A DNA stretch of 64,000 nucleotides from Filimonas sp. (GCA_017306865.1 JAFKHH010000014.1:1-64000); one strand, 5' to 3'; counted from the stretch's first letter, positions 25,226 through 34,739 are shown. Made by a program: numbers and translations. Notes: generated by a model from the sequence alone, not told the origin.

Positions 25226-26392
25226 TCACTCTTTTGAAACGATAGAAAATAAGTAAACCGAATTTGTCCTGTACGTTTTACCTGGTTCCAGCACAGTAGA
25301 AGGAAAAGATGGCTGGTTCGGAGAGTCCGGAAAGTGCTGTGTTTCCAGGCAGAATGCTGTACGGAAATCGTCTTTAATACCAGGTTTAAATGTGTTTTTA
25401 GATTGCATAAAATTGCCACTATAAAATTGTAATCCCGGCTCTACGGTAAACACCTGCATCCTGATACCGGATTTATCTCCTGTAACAGTAGCAGCCGGTT
25501 TATTGCCGCCTGCGGCATTTTTATCCAATACAAAATTGTGATCATACCCTTTGCCATATTCCAGTTGCTGATCCGGTTCATTTATTCTTGCACCAATAGC
25601 TACAGGAGAAGTAAAATCAAACAGTGTAGCCTTAACAGGTACGATCTTTCCGGTAGGTATCAGCGTAGAATCTACCGGAGTAAAACTGTTTGCATTAACC
25701 TGTAAAATATGGTTATTGATCGTTCCACTTCCTTCTCCGTTTAAATTGAAAAAAGCATGATTCGTCAGGTTGATCACAGTTCGCTTATCAGTTGTTGCAG
25801 TATAGTCTGCCTTAAAGCCATTATCCGCCGTTAAAGAATAAATAACAGTTACGTGAAGATTGCCAGGAAAACCCTCTTCCCCGTCAGGAGATAAATAGGT
25901 TAACTGTAGTGTAGAGTCGTTTTGTTGCATTGCATCCCATACTATGTATTGAAACCCTTTTTTACCACCGTGCAATGTATTAGGCCCATTGTTGGCAAAT
26001 AGCTGATATTGCTTTCCATCGAGGAAGAATTTTGCTTTAGCTATCCTGTTACCATAGCGTCCAATGGTTGCGCCAAAATAAGGTTCGGTAGCGGTTTGAT
26101 ATTTATGCACGCTATCAAAACCTACAACTACATCCGTTGGCTGGCCATTTTTGTCCGGCACAACCAGGCTCACCAATCTGCCGCCATAATTGGTAATAGC
26201 AGCCATCATGCCTTTGCTATTTTTCAGCAGGAATAATCTTACAGGCTTCCCATCTATCGTATCCACAAACTTTGAAGTGTCCGGCACATGTACCAGCGTA
26301 TCTTTTACAGCACTATTTGTATTAGCAGATGGTTGGCTATTGCAGGCACAAAGCAACATGGTTACTATAACCGGTAGCATTATTTTTTTCAT
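25226..26392 (-). CDS. galM: Aldose 1-epimerase (galactose mutarotase), lipoprotein
   Basis: The product is a galactose mutarotase-like protein of about 388 residues from the MKK start (an in-frame ATG three codons upstream is also possible). The lipobox is MLLCAC, with the lipidated cysteine near residue 16, so the enzyme is exported and anchored in a membrane. Family signatures include FGATIGRYGNRIA-like (about 95-107), the catalytic-region histidine in INLTNHAFFNLNG, and the glutamate in FCLETQHFPDSP. It interconverts alpha and beta anomers of aldoses. The gene is single and reads leftward, with no sugar catabolic neighbours. Confidence 0.9.
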   Translation of the reverse strand: MKKIMLPVIVTMLLCACNSQPSANTNSAVKDTLVHVPDTSKFVDTIDGKPVRLFLLKNSKGMMAAITNYGGRLVSLVVPDKNGQPTDVVVGFDSVHKYQTATEPYFGATIGRYGNRIAKAKFFLDGKQYQLFANNGPNTLHGGKKGFQYIVWDAMQQNDSTLQLTYLSPDGEEGFPGNLHVTVIYSLTADNGFKADYTATTDKRTVINLTNHAFFNLNGEGSGTINNHILQVNANSFTPVDSTLIPTGKIVPVKATLFDFTSPVAIGARINEPDQQLEYGKGYDHNFVLDKNAAGGNKPAATVTGDKSGIRMQVFTVEPGLQFYSGNFMQSKNTFKPGIKDDFRTAFCLETQHFPDSPNQPSFPSTVLEPGKTYRTNSVYLFSIVSKE

Positions 26393-26826
26393 CTGGTGCA
26401 ATTATATGAGCGAAGAAATATTTTGTAAAATACAATTTATTGTTTTCCGTTTCCTACCCAGGTTCATTCTTCCATGTCTATATTGTATCTAACAGGCTTT
26501 CTGCTATTCTACATATTCATAAGATACAAAGCTCGTTTGTAATGCGGTATATCAAGCAGACACCGTATTGCCTTTTAATTACCTACAAGCAAACCTGATC
26601 GGCTGGTAAATAGTAAACGACAACTTATAATACCCTTGCTATATATAAATGATCCTGAGCAAGATACGATCCGGGGAAAGACAGTTTAGTACGCTACACA
26701 ATACATCAAACAGCGGGCAAAGAGCGCCTGCATAAAATATTTTACCTTCAACTGTCCCTTTGGGTCAAACCTGGTTGTTATTGAGGTATAGTTCGAACAT
26801 TCAATAACATTTTAAACGCAACAACT
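26393..26826. other. Gene-free region between divergent genes
   Basis: About 430 bp without a convincing ORF separates the leftward epimerase from the rightward YCII gene. It must hold two promoters, but I cannot place a full TTTG/TAnnTTTG pair with confidence. Confidence 0.4.
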
Positions 26827-27168
26827 ATGAAAGAGTACATTCTTCTTTTCAGGCACGAAAACGTGAACGGAAAAGTTTCGCCGGAACAAATTCAGCAATG
26901 GATGAAACAACAAATGGATTGGGTAAACGGCATTGCTGCAAAGAATAAATTTGTAAGCGGTACAGGGCTGTTATTTGATGACGCCAAAGTAGTCAATCAT
27001 AAAAAAATGGTCACAAACGGGCCCTTTGGTGACATTAAAGAAACACTGGGCGGCTACATTGTCGTAAGAGCGGAGTCGGCAGACGAAGCAGCAGAGTTTG
27101 CAAAAGGCGCACCTATACTGCAAGGTGAAGGCAATACAGTAGAAGTACGTCAAATTGTAATACATTAA
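26827..27168 (+). CDS. YCII/DGPF-domain protein
   Basis: The 113-residue protein shows the DGPF-type motif as TNGPFGDIKETLGGYIVV (about 60-77), with MKEYILLFRHEN at the start and an acidic C-terminal half (AESADEAAEFAKGAPIL). DGPF/YCII proteins are small ferredoxin-like folds that almost always accompany ECF42 sigma factors, which is what follows here. The function of these proteins is not settled. Confidence 0.9.
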   Translation: MKEYILLFRHENVNGKVSPEQIQQWMKQQMDWVNGIAAKNKFVSGTGLLFDDAKVVNHKKMVTNGPFGDIKETLGGYIVVRAESADEAAEFAKGAPILQGEGNTVEVRQIVIH

Positions 27169-27170
27169 AC

Positions 27171-27197
27171 TAAAGCCCCCGGCAACCGGGGGCTTTA
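27171..27197. terminator. Perfect 12-bp hairpin between YCII and sigma genes
   Basis: TAAAGCCCCCGG (27171-27182) pairs perfectly with CCGGGGGCTTTA (27186-27197) across a 3-base loop. It lies in the 39-bp gap between the YCII stop and the sigma factor start. It may partially terminate transcription, so that the sigma gene is made at a lower level than the YCII gene. There is no long U tract. Confidence 0.8.
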
Positions 27198-27207
27198 TCT
27201 CTAAAAA

Positions 27208-28449
27208 ATGAATGAAAGCAATATCATTCCTCATCTATTCAAGACAGAGTACAGCAAGATGGTATCTGTTCTTACCAGGTCGTTTGGTCTTGAATATATT
27301 GAAACAGCGGAAGATATTGTAAGCGAAACTTTCCTATCTGCGCTTGATAGCTGGCCATATAAAGGAACGCCTGCTAACCCAACGGCATGGCTTTATACGG
27401 TTGCGAAAAACAAATTGAAAAATCATCTTGCACGTAATCATACGTTCAACAAAATTGCAGCGGGACAATTGAATGATACAAGCCGGTTTGATGAAACCGG
27501 GATCGACTTCTCAGATAAAAACATTTCCGACAGCCAGCTTCAAATGCTGTTTGCCATATGCCATCCCGCTGTCTCACCGGAAGCACAAGTCTGCCTGGCA
27601 TTACGCATACTTTGCGGACTGGGGTTAAATGAAATTGCCGATGCGTTTTTATCCAATAAAGAAACCATCCATAAAAGATTGCAGCGGGCAAAAGAAAAAT
27701 TGTATTCGGAGAAGATTAAAATTGAGATGCCTGGTGATAAGGAAATCAGCGAACGGTTAAACGCTGTTGTTCAAACCATCTATTTCCTGTTTAGCGAAGG
27801 CTACTATTCCGAAAGCAACAACTCCATTGTGCGGAAAGAGCTTTGTGTTGAAGCATTAAACCTGGCTTATTTACTACTGAACAATCCACTCACAAACAAC
27901 CACACGACCAATGCTGTAATGTCGTTGATGTGTTTTCATGCTTCACGCCTGGAGGCGCGACAATCCGAAGATGGAAACATTGTGCTATATGATGACCAGG
28001 ACAGAACACTTTGGGATACAGAATTTATAGAGAAGGGGTTTTATTATTTACAGCAGGCATCGCAATGGGAGATTACATCCCCTTTCTACATTGAAGCAAG
28101 TATTGCCTATTGGCACACGGTAGATAATAGCAATCCCGACAAATGGACTAGCATTCTGAAATTGTATGATGTGCTTTTATCTGCCAATCACTCCCCCATT
28201 GTTGCCTTAAACAGGATCTGGGCGTTCTCTAAAGTCTATGGCAATGGACCGGCTATAGCTGAAGCCGGGAAGCTAAACCTGTACACCAACCATTTTTACC
28301 TCGTGCTATTAGCAGAGCTGTACAAACAAGTTAACCTGGACAAGTCTAACGAGTACTTAACAAAGGCCCAGCTTTTTTGCAAAACCGATGCTGAAAGAGC
28401 TATCATACAAAAGAAAATAGACAACTTAAACACCAGGCCGACAGTATAA
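27208..28449 (+). CDS. ECF42-like RNA polymerase sigma factor with long C-terminal domain
   Basis: The 413-residue protein has a short sigma region 2 (DIVSETFLSALDSWPYKGTP, then NPTAWLYTVAKNKLKNHLAR) and region 4 (about 125-165: LALRILCGLGLNEIADAFLS, KETIHKRLQRAKEK). It then carries a C-terminal domain of over 200 residues (DUF6596-type with TPR-like helices), starting near FLFSEGYYS and including ALNRIWAFSK. This is the ECF42 architecture, in which the C-terminal domain is thought to control activity. It is partnered with the YCII/DGPF protein just upstream. Confidence 0.92.
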   Translation: MNESNIIPHLFKTEYSKMVSVLTRSFGLEYIETAEDIVSETFLSALDSWPYKGTPANPTAWLYTVAKNKLKNHLARNHTFNKIAAGQLNDTSRFDETGIDFSDKNISDSQLQMLFAICHPAVSPEAQVCLALRILCGLGLNEIADAFLSNKETIHKRLQRAKEKLYSEKIKIEMPGDKEISERLNAVVQTIYFLFSEGYYSESNNSIVRKELCVEALNLAYLLLNNPLTNNHTTNAVMSLMCFHASRLEARQSEDGNIVLYDDQDRTLWDTEFIEKGFYYLQQASQWEITSPFYIEASIAYWHTVDNSNPDKWTSILKLYDVLLSANHSPIVALNRIWAFSKVYGNGPAIAEAGKLNLYTNHFYLVLLAELYKQVNLDKSNEYLTKAQLFCKTDAERAIIQKKIDNLNTRPTV

Positions 28450-28703
28450 CTTAATATTCTGTCAGTGATATTTCGGTTTATTTAAAACCATTTTTCTTCT
28501 TGCAATATTTCCCTTCATGCGGATTTGTGCGAACGTATTTACGGACACACATGACCCGGAGTAAGAGACGTTGCCAGGATAGTACTGTATCTGACTAACA
28601 ATACTATTTATGCCCAATAAACTAATGGCACAAGAATATAAAGCGGGGAAAATGCCCTTTAATACATCTTAACTTTCAAGTATTATAGACTAAAATACGA
28701 TGT
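28450..28703. other. 254-bp gap with a degenerate repeat
   Basis: No gene. A loosely palindromic motif (cgaacgtatttacgg ... ggagtaagagacgttgcc) occurs at about 28528-28577 and resembles motifs near 15800, 18930 and 23160. Confidence 0.35.
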
Positions 28704-29129
28704 ATGGCACAAGCCACTAACCAAGTAAAGTCATTGAATTATAAACTAATTACAACAGCAATTGCTGCATTTTTATTTGGAACAGCCCTTTTTATTATAG
28801 CATATTTTGCGGAACCAGACCCTAAAATATATCCTTTCACTCTTCTTATAGGGATAACAGGGTGTGTACTAGGCTGGCTTGCAGGAATACTTAGCGCGCC
28901 TTATGATAAATCGGATGAAAATAAACTTGGACGATTTGCTAAACTAGTCGGCACTTTTCTTTCAGGATATGTAGTGAGTAAATTAGACCGCGTATTAGAA
29001 GGAGTTATCGGGCCATCAGCTATATTACCCACTACCACTGCTATCAGGATACTTCTTTTCATTTGTTCATTTTGCCTGATATGGATTGTTGTTTATTGCT
29101 TCCGGGAATACACACAAGAACAACAATAA
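28704..29129 (+). CDS. Hypothetical small membrane protein
   Basis: The 141-residue product has at least three hydrophobic segments (about 16-33, 45-65 and 112-132) and a polar loop in the middle (SAPYDKSDENKLGRFAKLVG). I do not recognise the family. It resembles the phage- or mobile-element-type small integral membrane proteins only in size. There is no obvious operon partner. Confidence 0.55.
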   Translation: MAQATNQVKSLNYKLITTAIAAFLFGTALFIIAYFAEPDPKIYPFTLLIGITGCVLGWLAGILSAPYDKSDENKLGRFAKLVGTFLSGYVVSKLDRVLEGVIGPSAILPTTTAIRILLFICSFCLIWIVVYCFREYTQEQQ

Positions 29130-29212
29130 TGTTCTTTCGCCCTGGTTCGTGTCTTCACGCACCGGGGCTTTTGCCATTTAATTCAACAGAGTTCCGGAGG
29201 AGCTACAGCATA

Positions 29213-29328
29213 GGTCGCATACCTACGGCATGCTGAAGCATGTGTATTTGGGTCGCTACCAATATCTGATCCTTACAGGATCATAGCCCCATTCTATAAA
29301 ATCGCTGTATATAAAAGAGATCCCGTAG
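29213..29328. repeat. Truncated copy of the 128-305 palindrome
   Basis: ggtcgcatacctacggcat...gctaccaat...gatcc is the same sequence as the left half of the element at 128-305, at about 80-90% identity by eye. The right half is missing and the sequence runs into another inverted-repeat element at 29331, so one element has interrupted or replaced the other. Confidence 0.75.
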
Positions 29329-29330
29329 AA

Positions 29331-29454
29331 CAATGTCATTAAGTTAAGAACCTAACCACAAAGATCACAAGGCTATTTCACAAGGGACACAAAGGGAAGC
29401 CCTTGCGCCCTTTGTGTTACCATTGTGAACATTGTGGTTAACTTAATGACATTG
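29331..29454. repeat. Imperfect palindrome of the AACCACAAAG type
   Basis: Outer arms caatgtcattaagttaa (29331-29347) and ttaacttaatgacattg (29438-29454) are complementary, inside which aaccacaa pairs with attgtggtt and acacaaaggg with ccctttgtgt. The left arm carries a 10-bp insertion. A weaker relative occurs at 60275-60375. Confidence 0.75.
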
Positions 29455-29510
29455 CCCGGAAAGATCAAGCATCGGTAGCATCTATACCCTATTAAATTTA
29501 CCTGATCCTG

Positions 29511-30026
29511 CTACCTACCTTTTACAAGTTTTAAAAGATATGTATTGCGCAGGAAAAAAGTATCTGTATGTGCATATCGCACCATTTTAGCAATCTGTAA
29601 ACTATCCCCTTCCATTCTCCATATATAATGAAATAATGCTTGCTGATCGTCGTTACCATCCTTGCCTTTTGATTCAGTGGTGAAGCTGATCCCTCCGGGG
29701 TGCAATCTTTTTTTTTCTATGATACGGGTATTACTCAGAGAGTCGCCGTGGGTATTTAACGTGTAGACATCTGTACTTTTATGACCTGGTTCACGAGGAT
29801 AATCATATTCTACTATCCAGGTACGCCCGGTTTGCCATTTTATTTTTATGGATGCCTGGATACGTTGCATTTTACCTGACTGGTAATCTTTATAACATAG
29901 ATCTCCAGACCAGGCGCCTTCGAATTGCTTTAAATCTGAAAAATGTAACACGGCCCTTTTGCCTTCCTGCGCTTTTACATTATTGATAAACATAAGCATT
30001 GCTAATACACCAATTAATTGTTTCAT
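29511..30026 (-). CDS. Hypothetical exported protein
   Basis: From the MKQ start the protein has 171 residues and a signal peptide (ending VKAQ near residue 20). The sequence contains FEGAWSGDLCYKDYQSGK, suggesting a beta-barrel-like lipocalin or a DUF1579-style fold in which a central WxG stretch is common. That is only a resemblance. It is a single leftward gene. Confidence 0.65.
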   Translation of the reverse strand: MKQLIGVLAMLMFINNVKAQEGKRAVLHFSDLKQFEGAWSGDLCYKDYQSGKMQRIQASIKIKWQTGRTWIVEYDYPREPGHKSTDVYTLNTHGDSLSNTRIIEKKRLHPGGISFTTESKGKDGNDDQQALFHYIWRMEGDSLQIAKMVRYAHTDTFFLRNTYLLKLVKGR

Positions 30027-30145
30027 ATAATCCATTTTATCGTGATGAGTAATGGACTAAAATTATTTACAACAAACCAGCATAGCGTAGCAGCTTATAT
30101 ATTGTGTCCTGTTTTACATGTATCATATTATTTGCACCGTCTGTG

Positions 30146-31340
30146 CTATTGTGGAGGTAACGTTTGACCATTGGAAACTGCATCCGCCAGTTCGCGAGGA
30201 GTCTTGCCTGTTATCTTTTTGAAAGAACGATTAAAGGTGGCTTTGGAGTTAAAGCCACAATCAAACGCTATTGCAAGGAGGGTTTGTACCTGATGCTCAC
30301 CTGCGTACATTTTTTTGACAACTTCCTGCACCCGGTAGTAATTGATAAACTCATTAAAATTTCGCCCGGTACCATCGTTTATGATCCTGGACAGCATGGA
30401 CGCATTTGTATCTAGCTGACGGGCAAGATCAGTAAGGGTAAGCTCTGGTTCTAAATAAGGACGTTTCGTTTCAATCAGGGTTATTAATTTTTGCTTCCAG
30501 TCTTCCAATATCGCATCTGTCTCTCTCCTCTACATGCATAGCTTCTATAGGAGCATCCTCTTCAAAATGCAGCTTCTGTAGCTGCCGGGATTGCATATAA
30601 TAACCTTCTATAGACAGGTAATAGATGATTGCGCCCTGTGCCAAATACGCATACCAATCCATCTTGTAGGTAACACGGGCTATAAATCCGACCAGGGAAA
30701 ACAGGAAGAAAATAATAATGCCAATACTTACCATATATAACAGGTTACGCAGCCAGTTAAACTGTATTCCGTCGGTAGCAGAAAAGTTACTTCGTACGTA
30801 TAGCTTATAAGCCCTGAACGCTTTTAGCGTAAGGAAGAGGTAATAGTAGAAGGATAGAAAACCAATAGCCATAGCCCAATCGGTTTTATCCAGCTCAGCC
30901 AGAGGGCCCTTGCAGCCATATTGCGTATCTACCGTTACTTCAAAGGGATAATACAACCCGAAATCAAATAAAAATTTAAAAAGGATCAATAGTGCCCATA
31001 TAAAAGGAAGCACAAAATGTTTCCAGTGTTTTTTATTCAGTTTAAAATCGCGGTTTGTAACGCTCAGGAAGTAAAAATATAAGAGAGGGCCTGCCCAAGG
31101 CAAATTGTTGAAGGGAAAATAAAACATAAATGAAGTCAACCCATCGTGGGAATCGTACCAGCCGGCGAACCCCAACATCCAGGAAGCCACTTTTACGGTG
31201 TTGATCAGCAGGAGGAATGCAAGTAATCTATCACTCAACCCACTATGCTTGCTGCGAAAAAATAACAATGCAGAGAATAGCAGTCCCTGGATAAAAGACG
31301 GTAACAAAAGCGCGCTATACAAGTTAAAATCAAAACGCAT
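30146..31340 (-). pseudogene. Seven-TM AraC-type regulator split by a frameshift
   Basis: The upstream part (289 residues, 31340-30471) is an integral membrane sensor with about seven hydrophobic segments. The downstream part (120 residues, 30508-30146) is a complete AraC HTH domain (FNEFINYYRVQEVVKKM, then LLAIAFDCGFNSKATFNRSFKKITGKTP). Together they match the standard membrane-AraC architecture of Bacteroidota. The two frames meet at a GA repeat: reading -HVEERDRC in frame 1, while the downstream frame continues -RETDAILEDWKQKL. One GA unit is missing in the tract at 30520-30527 (TCTCTCTC on the + strand). The second ORF can start only at a TTG. The gene is either broken, phase-variable by slippage, or the site is a sequencing error. 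Confidence 0.85.
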
Positions 31341-31514
31341 AAATAAAACTATGCTATTGTCCTGGCTTTCAACATTTATTGTGGGCTCAAATCATATATT
31401 GAAACCAATTACACGCTAGCTCATTCCTTATTTCCCGGGAAGTAAAGCTTGCTCCCTGTTACGCTTTCCTTCCCGGCAACGCTTCCTACGCGGTGGGCGC
31501 AAGTGCCCTTATCC

Positions 31515-32579
31515 TTACTTGTAATACAATTTCTTAATACTATTTTCTTCCAGCTCTTGCTTGTCATTCAATATATAGGTGATCACAAACTCCAGCAATG
31601 AATCTTCATTGTACTCGTTACGGTAAGCAACCTTCGTCAGTTGCTCTTCCGGCTTTTCAGGATTCATGATGCTTGTTTCAACAGGGTTACCCTGTTGGTC
31701 CAGCTTGTCAATAGCATAATTAAACTGCATTAACCGGCTTTTTGCAGCAAAGTCTTTATCGTAATAAGGAATGTACGCTTCCATATTATTCTCTTTGAAA
31801 TAACTGTGCAATGCAGCCAGATCGTAATAACCAACGGCCATTTCAAGCTCTGGCATACCGGATGACTTTTTAGAAACGGTGTCGCCTTTCCGAATTTCTT
31901 CTTCTACTTTATACAAATATAATTGGCCATTGTACCGGCCATAGTATTCGGTTTTTTCTACCTGTTTTTTAGCATTGTAAAAATACCTTTTCTCAGTAGC
32001 CGCAAACTTCTGCCCATTATGCGGCTTGAATATCTGCTCTACCGACAACAGCCCTCCCGGCTGATAATTATAGTTGACCTGGTCTGTAAACACACCATCC
32101 TTCAGTGTCGCTTTTGATAACGGCACCCCATTGCTGTCATTTACATAGTTGATAGTAACCCGGCTACCATCTGTCATCACTTTCTGTTCTATCGTCTTCG
32201 CCCCTTTCTCATAAAAGTACACAGTGCTTTCCTTTTCATTATATGCTATGTTATGAATACGCTTTTCCATCAGCAAGCCTTTATCATACTTACATTCCTG
32301 ACTATAATTAGCCTCACTTGTTGTATGCCAACCAGGTGTAAGCAGCAACACGGGGCCTTCTTTTCTAAAACGCTTATAACTATTTGTATCCTGGCTATAC
32401 CTCAGCAACCTGTAACTTTCCCCGGTGTAATCATATACACTCAATACGCCGCCAGTACGGTCAGGGCTTACATCCTGGTATAGTTCCAGTATGGCAATAA
32501 TTTTCTTCTCGCTGTTGAAAAAAGTTTCTTTGATGGTGGTACTGCCCGCATGGCGAAGCACTTCTTTATAAAGGAGCAT
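31515..32579 (-). CDS. Hypothetical protein with beta-strand repeats
   Basis: The 354-residue protein has no clear signal peptide at the chosen start. It is rich in short strands with YxYxxxG and KxYxY spacing (VNYNYQPGGLLS, KRYFYNAKKQVEK, YLYKVEEEIRK), as in YD/MORN-like repeats, which are often found in YwqK-type proteins. No catalytic motif is visible. It stands alone, leftward, between the split regulator and the cysteine-protease-like gene. Confidence 0.6.
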   Translation of the reverse strand: MLLYKEVLRHAGSTTIKETFFNSEKKIIAILELYQDVSPDRTGGVLSVYDYTGESYRLLRYSQDTNSYKRFRKEGPVLLLTPGWHTTSEANYSQECKYDKGLLMEKRIHNIAYNEKESTVYFYEKGAKTIEQKVMTDGSRVTINYVNDSNGVPLSKATLKDGVFTDQVNYNYQPGGLLSVEQIFKPHNGQKFAATEKRYFYNAKKQVEKTEYYGRYNGQLYLYKVEEEIRKGDTVSKKSSGMPELEMAVGYYDLAALHSYFKENNMEAYIPYYDKDFAAKSRLMQFNYAIDKLDQQGNPVETSIMNPEKPEEQLTKVAYRNEYNEDSLLEFVITYILNDKQELEENSIKKLYYK

Positions 32580-32815
32580 AGGGGATTTTGTTGTCTACGA
32601 ATATAGGGCTATTTCGTTTTTCACGCCATAATTTCTATTGTAATAATCCGGCCACCCTACAGGTTTGTGCAAGGTTGCATAACTGGCTGAAAAATCAGGT
32701 CAAACGCCTCTTGTATAGCATTAGCCACCGTTAATAATTTATGATATGCTAAAAAACGTTAAGCCGCATTGAATACGGAATTTTGAGATTATCTTGTCAG
32801 GAAACCTTACCTCTT

Positions 32816-33487
32816 ATGCGCCGGACGGCAATGATCATTACCTGTTTTGTATGTTGCAGTACATATGCAGTGGCAATGATTTTGCATTTAACCATCGGCA
32901 ATTCTCAACCTTTACCTATTCAGTCCGTTGGCACTTACCTATCCGGATCAGGCGGCAATGATGATACCATTGGTTTTGAAATAACAAGCATTCCTAAATT
33001 CTTTAAAGACAACATTAACCTGTCTATGGCAAGACAGGAAGGGCATACCTGCATTCCTTATATCATGGCTTATGTAAACCGGGAGCAATGCGGCGGCGTT
33101 TTCACAGCGAGGGACTATATTCAAAAGTATGAAGCAGGGCATCCTAATATAAGTGTAGAAGAAGATGGCATTGTGGGCACAAGGCGGGAGGTAAAAGAGT
33201 TTATACAAAATAATTTCATTACCCAATCTTACATAGATGCCGGTGGCTTCCGGCGGGCGATTGATTCCGGTCATACCATCATGACCACCACCATTATTAC
33301 AGGCAATGACGGGACTAAGGAGTTGCACAACATTTTAATCATTGGCTATGACAGCAAGGATTCCATAAATCCGAAATTATATTATATGGACCCGATCTAT
33401 GGACGTATTTTTAATGATTTCCGGGTAACTGAATTTAATGTGAGTGACCCGGCTTATGTATATGTTATTCGTGGTTGTAAAAATTAA
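32816..33487 (+). CDS. Putative exported papain-like or C39-like cysteine peptidase
   Basis: From the ATG at 32816 the protein has 223 residues (a TTG at 32783 is also possible). The N terminus MRRTAMIITCFVCCSTYAVA is a signal peptide or signal anchor. A cysteine in GHTCIPYIMAYV (about 72), a histidine in LHNILIIGYD (about 184) and an aspartate or asparagine in YYMDPIYG match the order Cys-His-Asp of papain-fold peptidases, as in C39-like double-glycine peptidases. The cysteine has the general position, but the usual Q-x6-C is not clearly present. It is followed 5 bp later by the gene at 33493. Confidence 0.6.
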   Translation: MRRTAMIITCFVCCSTYAVAMILHLTIGNSQPLPIQSVGTYLSGSGGNDDTIGFEITSIPKFFKDNINLSMARQEGHTCIPYIMAYVNREQCGGVFTARDYIQKYEAGHPNISVEEDGIVGTRREVKEFIQNNFITQSYIDAGGFRRAIDSGHTIMTTTIITGNDGTKELHNILIIGYDSKDSINPKLYYMDPIYGRIFNDFRVTEFNVSDPAYVYVIRGCKN

Positions 33488-33492
33488 GAAAG

Positions 33493-34476
33493 TTGAGTAA
33501 ACGTTTTTTGATCATATTTTTTTCCCTATGCACAATTCCTTCCGGGTATGTGGGCGCGCAGGTATATAGCCAATTCGTAAAAGAGGTAAGGAAAGAAGTT
33601 TTTGCACAGTCCAAGAGTTCCTCCTTCCCTCCTATTAACAGAAAAGAAGATATTGTGCCTGTTCCCCAAGGCTATTATGTCAAGCGGGGTGCAGATCTTA
33701 TGAGGACATTTAAACCAGGTCTACCGATTTTGGATTCTTTTGCGGTTTACGCAGTCATCAAAAAAGACAGTGCAATTATAGGCGTTGCAGAAAATAATGG
33801 CACTGGTAAGTTTGGTTTTATGACCCGCGGGGAGTTTGAGGGCATAGGAAGAAAACAATCCGAAGAGATCACCATTCGGATGATTGAAAAGGCCTTTGCA
33901 TACTATAAAGTACACAGCTTATATTTCGTTTACTTCTTCCCGGAACAGCGAAGCCGTCATGAAATACTGGCTTTTGTTTCGAAGAACAACACTTATTACA
34001 TAGACAGGCAGCTTAACGTGTACAAGAAGCTGAAAGATTGGATTTTAAAATACTATGATGCGCCTGTGTTCGAGCAGCAGATGGACGAACAGTTTATAAG
34101 ATGGCAACTCAAAAAAGACCTGACCTTGCCTATTGCCAGGCAGCTAATCAGCGACGATTATAGTTATTACGCTATAACGAACCCCACAGATACGGCAGGA
34201 ATTATGGAACGCTTTGTGAAAGAAATAAGAAAGGAGAAAAACATGCCTGATTCTGTAAGCAACGAAATGCAATTAGCTATTTTACGAAACCTGCCTACCG
34301 CCCCTTTGTATAGTCGCCAAAAGAAGCGCGTTATCCGTTTTTTGGACAAAGACATTGCCTATATTATAGCAGATTTTATGACCGCGAAAGAGAGAGAGGA
34401 ATATGACCGGCACAGGGCACTAAAACGTTGGCTGCTGCAAAAAGCATGGGAAATGACCCAGGTTGAAAAGAAATAG
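33493..34476 (+). CDS. Hypothetical exported protein, partner of the peptidase-like gene
   Basis: Translation appears to start at TTG 33493, giving 327 residues with a signal peptide (ending VGAQ near residue 24). The rest is soluble and rich in charged and aromatic residues (VKEVRKEVF near the start, YYVKRGADLMRTF, FVYFFPEQRSRHE). I do not recognise the family. The gene begins 5 bp after the stop of the peptidase-like gene, so the pair is an operon, and this protein could be the substrate or activator of that peptidase (inference). Confidence 0.6.
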   Translation: MSKRFLIIFFSLCTIPSGYVGAQVYSQFVKEVRKEVFAQSKSSSFPPINRKEDIVPVPQGYYVKRGADLMRTFKPGLPILDSFAVYAVIKKDSAIIGVAENNGTGKFGFMTRGEFEGIGRKQSEEITIRMIEKAFAYYKVHSLYFVYFFPEQRSRHEILAFVSKNNTYYIDRQLNVYKKLKDWILKYYDAPVFEQQMDEQFIRWQLKKDLTLPIARQLISDDYSYYAITNPTDTAGIMERFVKEIRKEKNMPDSVSNEMQLAILRNLPTAPLYSRQKKRVIRFLDKDIAYIIADFMTAKEREEYDRHRALKRWLLQKAWEMTQVEKK

Positions 34477-34500
34477 ATAGTGCATATTTATTAAAATAAC

Positions 34501-34690
34501 ATTGTTGTCCGGGTAAACACACCGTAAAAGGTTCGAAGCCTTTTATGACAATGGTTTGCAGCTAAAAAGTACATTATTAAAATCGAGGGTCTCCCAGGTT
34601 TTAGTCTTTTCTGCAGCCTTGATCTTTTTGGTTACTTTTTGCATCAAGACAAAAAGTAACACCGCCGGTAGACATTTGTAGTTGCATTCA
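34501..34690. repeat. MITE-like repeat family, partial copy
   Basis: It starts with the terminal motif (TTGTTGTCCGGGTAAAC) and contains the hairpin-bearing block (gttactttttgcatcaagacaaaaagtaac), but lacks the central gagttcaatggatttcgg part of the copies at 43163 and 45023. It stands between the peptidase operon and the sensor kinase. Confidence 0.75.
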
Positions 34691-34739
34691 TCCTTATTCT
34701 GATTAAATTTATATACCAGAACTAAGTTTTAATTTTTAA

